Below are positions 9,549 through 20,662 of a DNA stretch of 64,000 nt, piece after piece. The notes below the pieces were generated by a model. It searched no databases. It saw only the letters and a program-made list of their open reading frames with translations, and was not told the DNA's origin. This DNA is from Exobasidium rhododendri (taxonomy: Eukaryota; Basidiomycota; Exobasidiomycetes; Exobasidiales; Exobasidiaceae). Location of the stretch: the NCBI GenBank assembly GCA_026210745.1, contig CP110630.1:2976001-3040000 (forward strand), written 5' to 3'. Numbering within the stretch: the stretch's first letter is position 1; each line of letters begins with the position of its first letter. The translations under genes and the position numbers were made by a program.

Positions 9549-11809
9549 CGGATCGTTGGCCCAAAAGTTGTCCAGATTGGTCTCGACATCGACCGAAGCG
9601 ACTTGCGGATACTGCGTGCTGTGTGTTCCCTGTGGTGTACGTGAATCTGCGTCCCTCTTCCGCTTGTAATTGCGTTTCCAGTCGTGCACTACTTGATTCA
9701 TCTGGGCGATAATGTCGCCCGTCACTCTATAGAGCCCCGTCTCTTCTCCATTCTCGCCACCAAAGTCAGACGTCGCGAGACTGATCTGGCTCAAGAGTAG
9801 GTCCCATGTCCTTTGTCGCGGAATGATGCCGTTGAAATGCTGAAGGGATGCTGCTTGGGTCTCCATGAGGATCTTGGCCGAGCCTACCAGGATGGAGCAT
9901 ACGTTTGCACGCGGCAGCAGGGTGAGTAGAGTGGGTGACAGAGCAAGGAAGATGGCCAGTGACTCTTCTGCTGCGTCATTTCTTGAAGAGGCGAATTTGA
10001 TTCCCATCCTCGCGATGGGGTGGTCTTTTCGCTTGACGATAAGCTCGATGATCTTGATGGGAGTTCGCAAGACGTCCACCTTGAGCCTCAAGGCTTGCTC
10101 GTCTTCTCTTGCGAGAGGATCATTTTGCGACAGCGATACGAAGCCCTCTTGCTTGGTCAACGGCCACGACAAGGCTCGGTAGACCAGTGTGTAGAGTTTG
10201 CATTTGTGAGCGCATAGCTCCAGTTGAAGGTAATCGTGAATACCGTCCTTCTTGCAAGTCAAAAGCACTGACATGGAGAGTTGTGTCAGGAATGGCAGAA
10301 TGACCACACAACACCGCGACTACCAACATCGTCTTGCGACCTGCACACTCACGACGATTGCTCTCGCTTACCGTCTTTACGATGGCATCTTCTGCTACTC
10401 GGGCCACTGCTTCAATATCCCCCACATATGCCTCGTCATCATCTAGACCACTTCGGATGTGTCGCTGTCTCGTCTTGAAAAACGCCTCCTTGGCATGCAT
10501 GACACTTCTTTGGAGGTCCGTCCTGCACTGCAATATTCGATGGCCGAGCAATCGGTACGTTTCACCATCTCCAGCGACCTCGTAAGGTGTTGATCCTGAC
10601 CCGACCAGAGGGCAGTCATCCAGAAGCGTCATGGCATTCAACTCAACGCTTGCCAGTAACGATGCTGCTTGAACCACTTCCTCTTGAGTGCTGCCGATGC
10701 TCGCTTCTCTGCTACGTCGGAAGTGTGAGCAGAGATTGCTACTCATCATCGCCTCGCCTCTAGCTTTTCCGTACCTTGCATGCTGTTGAGATGCATCCTC
10801 ACTTTCAGCTCGTCTCCTCTTATGAGTTGCAGATATGATACGATGGCTTTTGAAGGAAATGTTCGACGCAGACATACTTTCTGATAGCGGGTCGTATGTG
10901 CAGATGAGATCCAAGGCCATGATTGCGTGTGAGTGACGAGGAGCCTCCATCATACATTGTTGCTTCAGCGCTTCCATCAGTGCTGCTGCCCGCTGTAACT
11001 TCATCTTGTAGTCGGGTGATGCTTCTCTAGACGGCGACGAGTAGAGAGCGAGAAAGTACAGCACGCTCATTAGAAAGGCGGTCGATGTGCTCGGATGCTT
11101 GCGGTATTGCGAGGTGATGCTGGCCATGTCTGGCAAGTATGGGGCAAAGAGCGCAAGTCTATCGAGACTGCATTGCGGGAATCAGCCAACAATGACACGG
11201 AAGAAGCATTAGCATCTACCAAACACTAACGAATGCTGCATATTATCCTGTAGTGGACTGGCGAACACTGCTGAGAGGTCGTCGACATTCCATCCAGAGG
11301 AGTTCATTGGGCGGCCGAGACGTATCGTCTTTAGCTGGGCATTACCCAGCCTCTGCAACAGATCTAATGGCTGAGCAACGATGTCCAAGCATCGCCAGTA
11401 TATTTGTCTTTCTACCTCAAGAGCAGCTTCTGAGGCGTCTTCAGCAGGACTCAAGATGTTGCTTAGGCCTTGCGTTGCTCTCGTGCGGCTGAGTCTCAAA
11501 GGCAATGCTGGGAGAAGCGAATGGCTCGGAAGAGAAGAGAGAGAATTGATCCAAAGCCTTTTCAGCTGGGATGCCGAATGCTATCGGACATTCAGGCAAG
11601 AGTTGCTTGGCTGCCGGCTTGGATGGGCGATGCCTGCTGCCTTCCACGTAACAGTCGATCTGGAGAGTGCGACAGCGATGACACGCCTTGCGTGTATCGA
11701 GGGGTGCACCTTGCTGACTCTGAGCTTCAACGTCTGGCAGCTCACATCGCACCTTTCGCTTCTTGCATGTAGTACATGTGCGCACGGCATGAGTGCGCTT
11801 CACTTCCAT
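9516..11809 (-). CDS. Zn2Cys6 fungal-specific transcription factor
   Basis: Exons 11809-11648, 11565-11231, 11167-10353 and 10267-9516 give 687 residues in frame. The zinc cluster has cysteines 12, 15, 22, 43, 46 and 53 (CTTCKKRKVRC ... CHRCRTLQIDC); the 20-residue loop between the third and fourth cysteine is long. The middle region (IYWRCLDIVAQPLDLLQ, IRLGRPMNS) fits the fungal_trans regulatory domain. Introns 2 and 3 have good donors (GTTAGT, GTGAGT). The first donor (GTGGAA, right after the zinc cluster) is weak. It was chosen because it restores the frame with an 82-nt intron and a CATCCCAG acceptor. Presumably a nuclear DNA-binding regulator. Its neighbours, two seven-helix proteins, are candidate targets by position only. 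Confidence 0.78.
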
Positions 11810-12423
11810 GCCGTCTCCTCTGGACGTCTTTCTCTGGACACCATGTTGTGGAGACGATGGATCAAGGCCAAAGGGATATGCAGGAGGCGCCTGTCAAGAA
11901 AGCTAAATCGCGTCCCTGATCTTTCTTAGCGTCGGGCCACACTTCAATGTAAAATTCTCCTTAAGATACGCTCGGATTGCCACGTTTTCCTCACGCTTTT
12001 TCGATCTCGAGACCGTGAGGATGTCGACTAATCCGGTGTCTTGCTGAGCTGCTAGTAGAGTCTTGATACTAATCATGCTGCCAAGAAAGAGTACGGAGCT
12101 CTTTTGCAGACACAACCCTGGTCCTACTACTATCGAAACACTCCGCTCGACGTTGTGGAGAGGTTCTCGCTGAACAGGGTCTGCACCATCCTCAAGACTG
12201 AGCAAAATTAAACGTGACTCGACGATCCGAAGAAACGTTCGCATCGAATAGGCTGTGGTAGTCAACGATACTGTAGAGTGAATAGAGGCATAAGGCTGAT
12301 GAAGGCAATCAGAGTGTAAGCAATTGACTATCCCCAGGCAAAGCCGACTGTGATAATTGCATTTCACGCGATGGAGATATTTTCCACGATTTCTTCAGAG
12401 AAAGCAAAGGTACAGATAAGGAG
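11810..12423. other. Intergenic / promoter of the Zn2Cys6 gene
   Basis: About 610 bases between two minus-strand genes. A 150-residue open frame lies on the minus strand (11903-12367), but it has no recognisable domain or splice link and is not annotated as a gene. Confidence 0.4.
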
Positions 12424-13382
12424 TCAAGCTCTTCTCATGACAGGTGTAGAGTCTTCCAGGCTGACGAATCCAATTTCTTTAGCATCTTCGTGCGGAGAGC
12501 GGGTGCAATCACTGTCGCTCTGCACACTGTTGCCGCTTTCGGTCCGTGTGACCGTGAAAGCAAGGACAGTAAAGATGATGACGACGAAACATTCGACAAG
12601 GTCTTGACAGACCAAGTGGGCCCAGACGTTGTAGTTGGTCAGCTGACTCTCTTGTATACGATAAGTAGAGTATCCGACCCGAATACACAAGAAAAAGATT
12701 GCAGCAAGGCAATAAGCCAAGATAGTCCGAGCAGACTGTTCGCTGACCTTCCTGATGAAGAGTTTGTAGATTATGAGAAGACCTAGAACGGCGGTAAGGA
12801 AGCAGTACAGATACGATCCTGCTTTGGCAATAGGCTTGACTGATCCGCCTGCGCCCTCATCGGCATTGAAGAGGCTCGCGCTCCCTGTGATACCGACGAT
12901 GAGCAACACAGTAGACAGAATATTCACCAAGTGTAAGAATTGTATCGGAAGGGTGTGTATTCGTTCTCGATAGTCTTTTCTGATTGCTCCATCCTGTACT
13001 CAGGAAGCAGATTGGCGTCAGTCGCTTGTCCAACCAACCCCTTCTTCTCTGACATCGAAGTGATTTGACTCACATAGAACCATAGCGTCGCAGAAAACAA
13101 CATGCTGTAGCCAATACTTTGCATGACATATCCTCCGGTGTACAGAGAATTAATTGTGCCGGCCTTGCTGGCAGTAGATGAGTCCTTTTCCGTTTCAAAG
13201 GCAGCGACCAAGAGTGCATCTGCAACGATGCGCACTTGATCAAAGATGACGAGCGAAAAGTATGCCAATCGTTGCATTCCCCTAGCTTGACAGATGAGAT
13301 TGAACATGTTCAAGGCAAGGAACGGAACATAGACGACCATGAAAGCGATGTTAATGTCCCCTTGGGCATCGGAGGAGACCAT
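12424..13382 (-). CDS. Seven-helix fungal membrane protein (DUF7702-like)
   Basis: Two exons, 13382-13074 and 12993-12424, joined by an 80-nt intron with a GTGAGT donor and TACAG acceptor, encode 292 residues. Hydrophobic segments follow the same seven-helix plan as the 8.5-kb gene: INIAFMVVYVPFLALNMF, YFSLVIFDQVRIVADALL, MQSIGYSMLFSATLWFY, FLHLVNILSTVLLIVG, SYLYCFLTAVLGLLIIY, TILAYCLAAIFFLCIRV and VECFVVIIFTVLAFTV. The intron sits directly after the third helix, the same place as in the other copy. A TATA-like ATATAAGG lies on the minus strand at 13483-13476. Function unknown; the two are probably paralogues, although sequence identity is low by eye. Confidence 0.7.
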
Positions 13383-13990
13383 GCTTATTTACGAAGTAGA
13401 GGTTCACGGTTCTTACGAAGGAAGCGGGGTTGTCTGAGGTGAGGGAAGAGGATGCATTCTGCGTTACCATCGCCTCCTTATATGTGTTGGCGCAGCACAC
13501 GATCCCTTACGGCAGCGCAGATTCATGAGACAGCGCAGACTGCTCTCTCCTAGTCCGAAGAACAATCAAAGCCTGGCACCTTGTCCACTCAGGGTAAATC
13601 TCTTTTACCTCTCCCACGCATCGCGCTCTCGCCTGCCTTTTCGCAGCCGGCGTTTACTTTAGCACGCTTCTCGACATTGACTACCTTATCTGCGCGTAAT
13701 TACGGTTTTAGCGTAATTCGTACGGGGACGTGCGTGAGGTCCCGCCGGGGATTTGGGGGCGAGGCATGCCCACCCCCGGGCCAATGAAGCAGCTTTCGCG
13801 ATTAAGCATCTCAGGTACGGTCCTAGCGTGCTTTCGTGCGTAAAATCGAGCGCGGGAGGGGCAAGCTTGGAAGAGCGGCCCCCCAAACTTCTCTCCCCTT
13901 CCTGTTGTGATGCTCTTGACCTGACCAAATTCCTATAAAAGAAGAGGTCGGACGCCCTCTCGACAGGTGAGTCTCCACAATACTACCCAC
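13383..13990. promoter_or_regulatory. Divergent promoter region
   Basis: Shared upstream region of the seven-helix gene (minus) and the PPxY gene (plus). The minus-strand TATA-like box is at 13483-13476 and the plus-strand CTATAAAAG at 13933-13941. A short imperfect repeat of GCGTAATT lies near 13695-13720, followed by a very GC-rich segment (13730-13790). Confidence 0.45.
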
Positions 13991-14989
13991 ATGATGGAAG
14001 CGCCACCCGCATATGCACAACCCACTCCTTCTTCTGCGCCGATGTTGAGCAATGAAACACTCGAGCAACATTCGTCAGGAGACCGAGCCAAACAGTCACT
14101 TGCTCGCTTTGGGAATCCATATGCCACCAATACTACGTGGTCACCCTCTACCCGGGATGGTAAACTTCGCAAGCTACCCTCTCTGGATCTCACGATGCGT
14201 CTTCAACAAAAGTTTGCTCGAATGTCAGGCGACAACTTTAGTCCATCTAGTCCTTCGATGCGACGACCCGTGCCCACAATCGCCGTCATGGGGACTGACT
14301 TTGAGCCGTATCAAATCCAAGGAAAAGGTGACTTGGCATCGGACGGTTTCCAGAGTACCTTTTTGGGTGTGATCATGGCAGTCAGAGACGTCTCTTCCGC
14401 AGACTGGTTCTGCTTTGTACAAGACATGACGGTCGCTAGCCGTCTCTCTGTACCTCAAGAAGCCTTGGCAGGTATCACACCCATCACAAAGCGACTCTCG
14501 CTACCTGGTCACCTGGTTACCAAAATGATCCGATACACCGTAGTACGAAAGAGAGAGCCTTTGATATTCAAGGTTGTAGAAGAGTGGAACGCTCGATTCT
14601 TTGCCTTCAGAGGTATCGACGTCTTTATCCATAACGGCACAGAGCGATTGACGGCTACTGCGATTGGAGAAGCCATACCACCCCTTGAGTCAAAGTATTG
14701 GAAGAACCTGCAAGGCTACCAAGACGATGGGAGGGTGTCAGCGAGATACCTCGAGAGAAGGACGAAGCAACGTGGACATCAGAAAGAACAGCAAAGTAAT
14801 GCAAATTATTACAACAACAAGAAGGCAGATATAATGATGCTGGTCGTCGCCCATCGAGAAACTACGAGCGGATCAGGGCCAGCTGCCCTTGCGCAAGCAG
14901 TCCTGTCGACTGAGAACGGTCCATCACTTCCGCCAACGTACGACGAACAGGCCCAGAGGCACGCGATGGAGACGTCTTGTAAAAATTGA
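13991..14989 (+). CDS. Unknown protein with PPxY motifs at both ends
   Basis: A single exon of 332 residues. Translation is taken from the ATG at 13991, 50 bases after the CTATAAAAG box; upstream in-frame codons lack an ATG. The N-terminus carries a PPAY motif (MMEAPPAYAQP) and the C-terminus a PPTY motif (SLPPTYDEQ). Both are core ligands for WW domains such as those of the ubiquitin ligase Rsp5/NEDD4. The middle part (about residues 95-230) looks like a folded beta-rich domain with DWFCFVQDMTVASRL and EEWNARFFAFRGIDVFIHNG. No family is recognised. An adaptor that brings Rsp5 to a cargo is an attractive but unproven reading. Confidence 0.65.
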   Translation: MMEAPPAYAQPTPSSAPMLSNETLEQHSSGDRAKQSLARFGNPYATNTTWSPSTRDGKLRKLPSLDLTMRLQQKFARMSGDNFSPSSPSMRRPVPTIAVMGTDFEPYQIQGKGDLASDGFQSTFLGVIMAVRDVSSADWFCFVQDMTVASRLSVPQEALAGITPITKRLSLPGHLVTKMIRYTVVRKREPLIFKVVEEWNARFFAFRGIDVFIHNGTERLTATAIGEAIPPLESKYWKNLQGYQDDGRVSARYLERRTKQRGHQKEQQSNANYYNNKKADIMMLVVAHRETTSGSGPAALAQAVLSTENGPSLPPTYDEQAQRHAMETSCKN

Positions 14990-15286
14990 TCTCATCAATG
15001 TATACTTGTGATTCCTTCTGTTGTGCTTCCATGCTTCGGAGATTCGGCAAGTCCCACTCCAGCGTGATACTACACGATTGTAAGATCTCTGTGTCGATCG
15101 TATCATCTCGCGCACCCGTGCGATAAATGCTCGAGACTCACCTCCCTTCTCGAGTCCGCAGTACAGCCCTTTTGCACGTTATTCACTATAGTCTGCAGTG
15201 CCAGGAAACGAATCTTTTGCCATGTCTTGAACAGCCGATGCTTTGTCTCGTTGTGTGGTATGATGTCGTAATCTTTATTCAAAGAT

Positions 15287-18021
15287 TCAAGCCACAGGGA
15301 CACTTCCCAACAAGCCCATCCACGAATCGATTTCTTCGTCGATCCGTGAAGGCGAAAGTGAGGACAACGGCAGTGGCCAGGAAGTAGCCGCGACTCTTGC
15401 ATGGTGTCCCGTAGTTGCAGCAGCGTGTGAGTCCCGAGACCTTGTCATGGTGTCGTCACGATCCTGTCTTGGTCCCCCAGAAGAACTGCTCAGGGTATGG
15501 GCAACGTCCTCCGCTGGCGCATTAGTTGCAGACTCTCTCAGACGATCGGGAGTCGTCAACGGCGCCCTTGAGACTGTTCTCGCTCTTTTCGCACTGGGTT
15601 TGTCTGTGCGCACTGATGGCTTCGCCGTCTGCTCACGAAAATTGGCGGGGACGATGCTATGCGTCCGTGTAGGAAAGGACGAAAAGGATGGCGAGAAGTT
15701 GGCTGACTCTTGAAATGCAAGAGAGCCCTGTCCCGTGCCTCGATTCCCGTCTCGCACCTTGGCATACTGTGCATTAAGAGTCTGGGTTAGAGAGTCCGCT
15801 TTGATCTGAATCTCGTCGATGATCTTGATGGACTTTTGCGGTAATATTGTGTGAGACGGTGCGCTTAGCAGGACGCTTTTCATTCTTACGGCCAAAGTAT
15901 GACACTGGTCATGGAATCGCAGCAGCTCAGTGACACGCAATAGAGACGTGCTACTCCCTGTTGATGGACTTGTCGACTGCTGTCGATAGTGCGAAGTGCT
16001 GTTATGTCTGTTGTCATTGTCAGAACCTGCCGTCGGCAGACGAGCGAGCTCTTCCCTTGCAGCCAGCATGTAGATAAGAAGGAGCGAGACGACAATCTCT
16101 GTGGGTATCCACGACAGTTGAAAACAGGCTACGAGGTTGTCCGACGGTATGCGGTAGCGGAGTGTTTCTGCAGCTTCTACGGCCATGACTGCGGCTTCGT
16201 AGCAGTGCTTGCAGCTCTGCTCTAGACTTTGCCGATCTTCTAGCGAGTCCGTCCTCCTACCAAAGAAGCTCAGTCGATGGATGAGGACTCTTGCTGAGCA
16301 GTAAACAAGGCGAAGCATGGCTTCTGGTATCGTCTGTGAGCTGGCGGGGCGCTCCCCAAAGTACAATGTCACAGAGACAAGATACTGCTGCCAGACACCT
16401 GTAAGTCGCCTCTCTACCGCCTCGATCTCCCGATAGGACGTCGGGCCCTGTTGGACGAGGTCATAAGCGTCGCCGAGAACGTCGCCTATGTCTATAAGTG
16501 TCCGCATTGCATCCACGTTTCCCTCGACGTGGACCGGCTCTCTTGTTTGCACTTTGTCTCTGAACGTCACAGGAAGTCCGTAATGGGCAGCATTGATGCT
16601 GTGTAGGGGGAAAAGGACAAGGTCAGACTACGAAATGTAGACTCAGACCAGCGCTTTTCGTCTGCGTACGCACCGTTCGAGGATGTAGTACTGATAAAAC
16701 AGTCGACGGCTGCGCTCTACTTTCACCTCATCCGCTCCGTCAGATGTATTGCCATCACTTCTGTATCTCGAATTCAACAGACGGACGTCCCTCGGTGCGT
16801 CGATCAGGTGTAAGCCGGCAATTTGTACCAGCTGGGCAAGTTCGTCCATGAAGATTGCGGTGCCTCCCTCTTCACTGAAGCGCCCTTCGTTTTTGAGGTA
16901 GGGAATGTGCAGTAGTGCAGCTCGAGTAGCAGTTTCCAGACCGGGCTCATGGTCGTCCTTGTTGACGTCTGTGATGCTGTCCACCTTCTGTGCCACTTGC
17001 AGGACGGCTCTGAAGTGCCGTTCCAAAGCCGTCATCACTGTCTCCCTCGTTTTGGGGGCGACACCTGCTTCGCTGCTTGCCTCTCCCGACAAAGGGTGAC
17101 CTTCGTACAGCAACACTACCAATTTGGGGCTTGACAATTGCACCACACAGAGAAAAGCAGAGAGTACGAGGCACAATTTAGACGCATCTCCGTTCTTCAG
17201 TTGACTTTGCCGCGTACCTGATCCCGATGAAGGCTCCCTCCGATGACCAATAAAGTGGCCATGATGAAGGTGTTCCGAGGGTCTAAGATCTGGCGAGCAC
17301 TCGTCGTCAGGCTCACTACTAGGGTACCATCGTGGAAGAGCTTCGCGAGTGACGTGAGCCAACGACTCGTTGCACTCCATTTGACAATGAAACCAGAATC
17401 CCATAGTGTTTGCCTTCTCGAGCGTTTGCTTTGTATGGATCAGACTTCTTGGCAGGCTTCCGATTGCTTTCCTCAAAAGGACCTGCACGTCCAGGCAGTA
17501 GCTCTCGCTCACTTCTGAAGGAGGGGATGGTACATCAGAAGTCTCCCCATCGCCCTGGGATGGCCATCCGTGTTCAAACTATGTGGTGGGGAAGGTTGCG
17601 TCAGTGAGGAACTTAGCCGAAAGCTCCTGTGAAGTAGGCTCACCGCAGTCAGACACTTCTTGAAAGCACTGCTGGTGGAAGGATAGGGCCGAGGGCGGGT
17701 GCTGCTCTCGTCGGGAACGATGCGGGATGCAAATTGCTGTGCTAGGATAGGAAGATCTGCGGTAGAAGGCTCGTAGTTGGCATGTTGCTGTATAGACGTG
17801 CTATTGCGAATAAGGCCCGATGACAAGAGCTTTACTGGCTCTCCCGGTACTGTCGATTGCGAATAGTGGCACTTTTCCTCGCGACCACCAACAATGCATG
17901 ACATACATGGGAGTGTCCGGCTGCACTTCATATGCCGTTCATGGCAGGGAATGCACGAGGCGTATTGTCGATTGCGCCGCTTCTTTACCTGCCGAGGTGC
18001 ATCGGCAAGCTGGCTGTTCAT
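15287..18021 (-). CDS. Zn2Cys6 fungal-specific transcription factor
   Basis: Exons 18021-17644, 17554-16674 and 16598-15287 (introns GTGAGC...CAG and GTGCGT...CAG) give 856 residues. The zinc cluster is CIPCHERHMKC ... CMSCIVGGREEKC with cysteines at 23, 26, 33, 39, 42 and 51, preceded by a basic KKRRNR stretch. The middle (HVTREALPRW, RRLFYQYYILERCV, LFYQYY) fits a fungal_trans domain. The C-terminal 150 residues are Ser/Thr/Arg-rich and end in an acidic RIDEEIDSWMGLLG segment that looks like an activation patch. Targets unknown. Its 3' end faces the PPxY gene about 300 bases away. Confidence 0.8.
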
Positions 18022-18422
18022 GCTAGTAAATCGCTGCCTGAAAAAGACACGATGAAGAGGTGGACGCTGAGAGGGGCAGACGCAAACTAAAACATGTCAC
18101 ATCGAAAGCGCATAGCCACGATCTATCTTTCACAGGTGATGCTGGCGAGTCTACCTTGCGCTCAAGCACGCCAGTGATGCATCCCGTAAAGTGACTGACG
18201 ACTAGGACTAAGAGAACAACTAAAGTCAAATTGAGCTTATCTGGAGATTGTCTCGGTCGCTACCCCGGTCTTTCGTGGGGGGGGGGGGACACGCGATTCT
18301 GCCACTTCCTGCTCGCACCTTATTTGTATATTGCGTTTAATATTCCAGTTTGTCTAATTCCTCAGACTATTGCTCATTGCTCATTTATACAACATGCCAG
18401 AGACTAATCTTCCTTGTACATG
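18022..18422. other. Intergenic with G12 run
   Basis: About 400 bases between two genes on the minus strand, so it holds the promoter of the Zn2Cys6 gene and the 3' region of the hydrolase gene. A run of twelve G lies at 18277-18288. Confidence 0.45.
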
Positions 18423-20174
18423 CTAGAGGCGTCTATGTGATGGGGGCAAAGCATCTAGGTTCTTCTCCTCCGACTTCAGGTCCAAGTAGATGGACTGGCC
18501 ATGATCAAGACAAGCAACGACGAGAGGTACTCGCTCTTCCACTTCCAATTGCTCAGCATTCCTCGCATCCAAGTTTCGCACAAAGTTAGCCCCTTGACTT
18601 TCGCAGGAGGTATAAAGGTCTTGCATTGAGGTTCGGACTTCCTGCAGACCGCTGACGAATGTGCCCCAATGAATAGCGACGACGACACCTTGACCTGAGA
18701 GCGGACTCAAGGCACCTTTGTCTGAACCTTCCGTGTATCCTCGCATGATCTTGGCAACTCGGACAGCATCGGAAGGCGTCAAATGATTGGCAGCGGTCAA
18801 CCCTTGATCCAGTTGAGGCACGACGCCCAGCCAGTCGTACGACTTAATAAAATCGAAAGACGCACCAACAGAGATGGGAAGGAAGCTCAAGTCAGGTTTT
18901 CCAAGGCAGCTCACAATCTCGGTGAAAGCAGGACAAGTCGGGTATTCCACCTGTGAAGCGGGCGAATGAAATTGAAAGCCAGTGTCACCACCAAAAAACA
19001 CTCGGTAAGTGCTGCCTTGAGAAATGTGCTCCAACGTCCAGCTACACCAAAGAGTTCGAGAAGCATCAATCCCATATCGACCAGAACCATGTTGCGAAGG
19101 AGTGCAGACGACCCTTAGCATCTCTTCCTTGTCCACTTTGCCCTTCCCGCTCTTCTGGTCCAACCATGTTTCATCCCACCAATCTAGCTCTGTCACGCGA
19201 TCCTCTTCGATGCCAATGTTCAGACTGAGGAACCATTCTCTGTTACCTAGAGGGACAAAAAATTGAAGATGGTCTCTATTCGCATGCCAAAGCTGCACAA
19301 TCGTATCATAATCGAGGTGGTCGTAATGCGAATGACTGATAAAGACGATGTCGATCGGAGGAAGAGCAGCGAGAGAGCAAGGTGGAGGGTAGTATCTCAT
19401 CGGGCCAAAGTATTGCGTCGGAGAACATCTGGACATCGATAGAACACAAGAGCCGTCAGAGTAGCTAGAAGGTCCTGGCTTTGATTGCTGTTCGTCTAGA
19501 GAGTGGACTCACCGCATCGAAAAGATCGGGTCGAAAAGCAGTCGGAGAGGTTTTGCAGAAATTCCCGAGTGGAGCGCAGGAAGCTCCAGCAAGACAGAGG
19601 CATGTCCCAGCCAGGTAGCCTGTACCACTCCTTCCCCTCCATCCCCAAAGACCGGCTCTACGACCTTCAGATCGGCACAAAGCCCGGCTTTGGACTCTAT
19701 GTCGTCTCTATCTTGGGTCTCCTCATTACTCAGTAGGTCATCGACTTCTGTCTCTCCCACATCACTTGTCTCTACCATCCGAGTCTGCTTCTCGTTAGAA
19801 CCCCAGCTAAGACCGTTCCAGATCTCTCCTAGAGCAGGTTTATGCCAGCTGGTCCACGGGTTACAGAATCCAGTGCGGACATATTCGGGATTCTTTGTCG
19901 AAGTACCCGAATGCAGCAGACCATCTTGGGGTGCTGGGCCAGCATCTACGAAGACAGACGTTCTTGTGGAAGAGTACAAGTCCTCGTGTGAAGTTGGGTA
20001 GAGATAGGGAATGGAAGGAAGATGATTTAGCAGACCTGCTTGTCCGGACACTGTAACGACATGATGAGGTGGAGGGCTGGTGTGGTGACGTAAATGGATA
20101 TTATGCCGCAGTGGAGCGCTAGGACTGGCGACCTCCTCTGCATTTGTACCTGGTGATTCACTTGTTAGTGACAT
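18423..20174 (-). CDS. NAPE-PLD-like metallo-beta-lactamase-fold phospholipase
   Basis: Exons 20174-19513 and 19428-18423, joined by an 84-nt GTGAGT...CAG intron, give 555 residues. The order of motifs is that of N-acyl-phosphatidylethanolamine phospholipase D: ATWLGHASVLLEL, LLFDPIFS, SHSHYDHLDYDT (the zinc-binding HxHxDH), SQHGSGRYGIDASRTLWCSW, FGGDTGFQF and AIHWGTF. Fungal relatives include yeast Fmp30 of the mitochondrial inner membrane. The family cleaves N-acyl-PE to N-acylethanolamine and phosphatidate. The frame stays open upstream of the ATG through an Arg/Ser/Thr-rich presequence-like stretch without another ATG until 20363, which is cut off by one in-frame TGA (20309-20307). The true N-terminus is therefore uncertain. 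Confidence 0.85.
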
Positions 20175-20662
20175 CTCAGCAAGCTTGCTAGACCGAGGAA
20201 TGGAGAGCAAAGGCGTCCGCTGCTTGGTACGATGGAGCTGTGGTGATGGCCCCTGTGTAGTAAACGATCGAGCCAGCCTATGCGAGCGAGGGATTACTGG
20301 CCAATGTCAGTTCAAGATGCTGAGCTGCTTCCAAGGAAGGGTCGATGTGTAGAGCTGGGTCATTTGGATCAGAAAACAAGCAGACGATGGATCGGATGAC
20401 GTTTCCTTGCTCAACGCAGGCAGTTGCCTTCCGTTGTTCTGCGTTGGTGTGCGTGTGTGTGTGTGACTTTAGACCAAAAGACTGTGCGGTTAGAATGTCT
20501 TTTTTGGCCCTTTGTGTGAACTCCGTCTTCAGAGCGCGCCGCGTCTTTAACCTTTTTTCATAAGGGCGCTAGGAACTTCTTGTTCGCCTTCACACCTTCT
20601 AAAGCGACACAGCATACAGCGTCTCCTTTCTGCCGGCATTGTGAGGAGTGCCGCCGCCAGGG
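20175..20662. promoter_or_regulatory. Bidirectional promoter region with upstream reading frame
   Basis: Divergent promoter for the NAPE-PLD-like gene (minus) and the chromodomain gene (plus). It holds a TG-dinucleotide tract near 20450-20465. On the minus strand it holds an 18-codon frame (20363-20307) in the same phase as the NAPE-PLD coding region. Confidence 0.5.

Noticed and set aside
11903-12367. Open frame of about 150 codons on the minus strand between the regulator and the seven-helix gene
   Set aside because: No domain, no signal peptide, no splice continuation; lies in the promoter region of the Zn2Cys6 gene.
18277-18288. Runs of ten to twelve G or C (4977, 18277, 23645, 25474)
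   Set aside because: All in intergenic or intron DNA; likely slippage-prone tracts and not functional elements, although assembly length may be wrong there.
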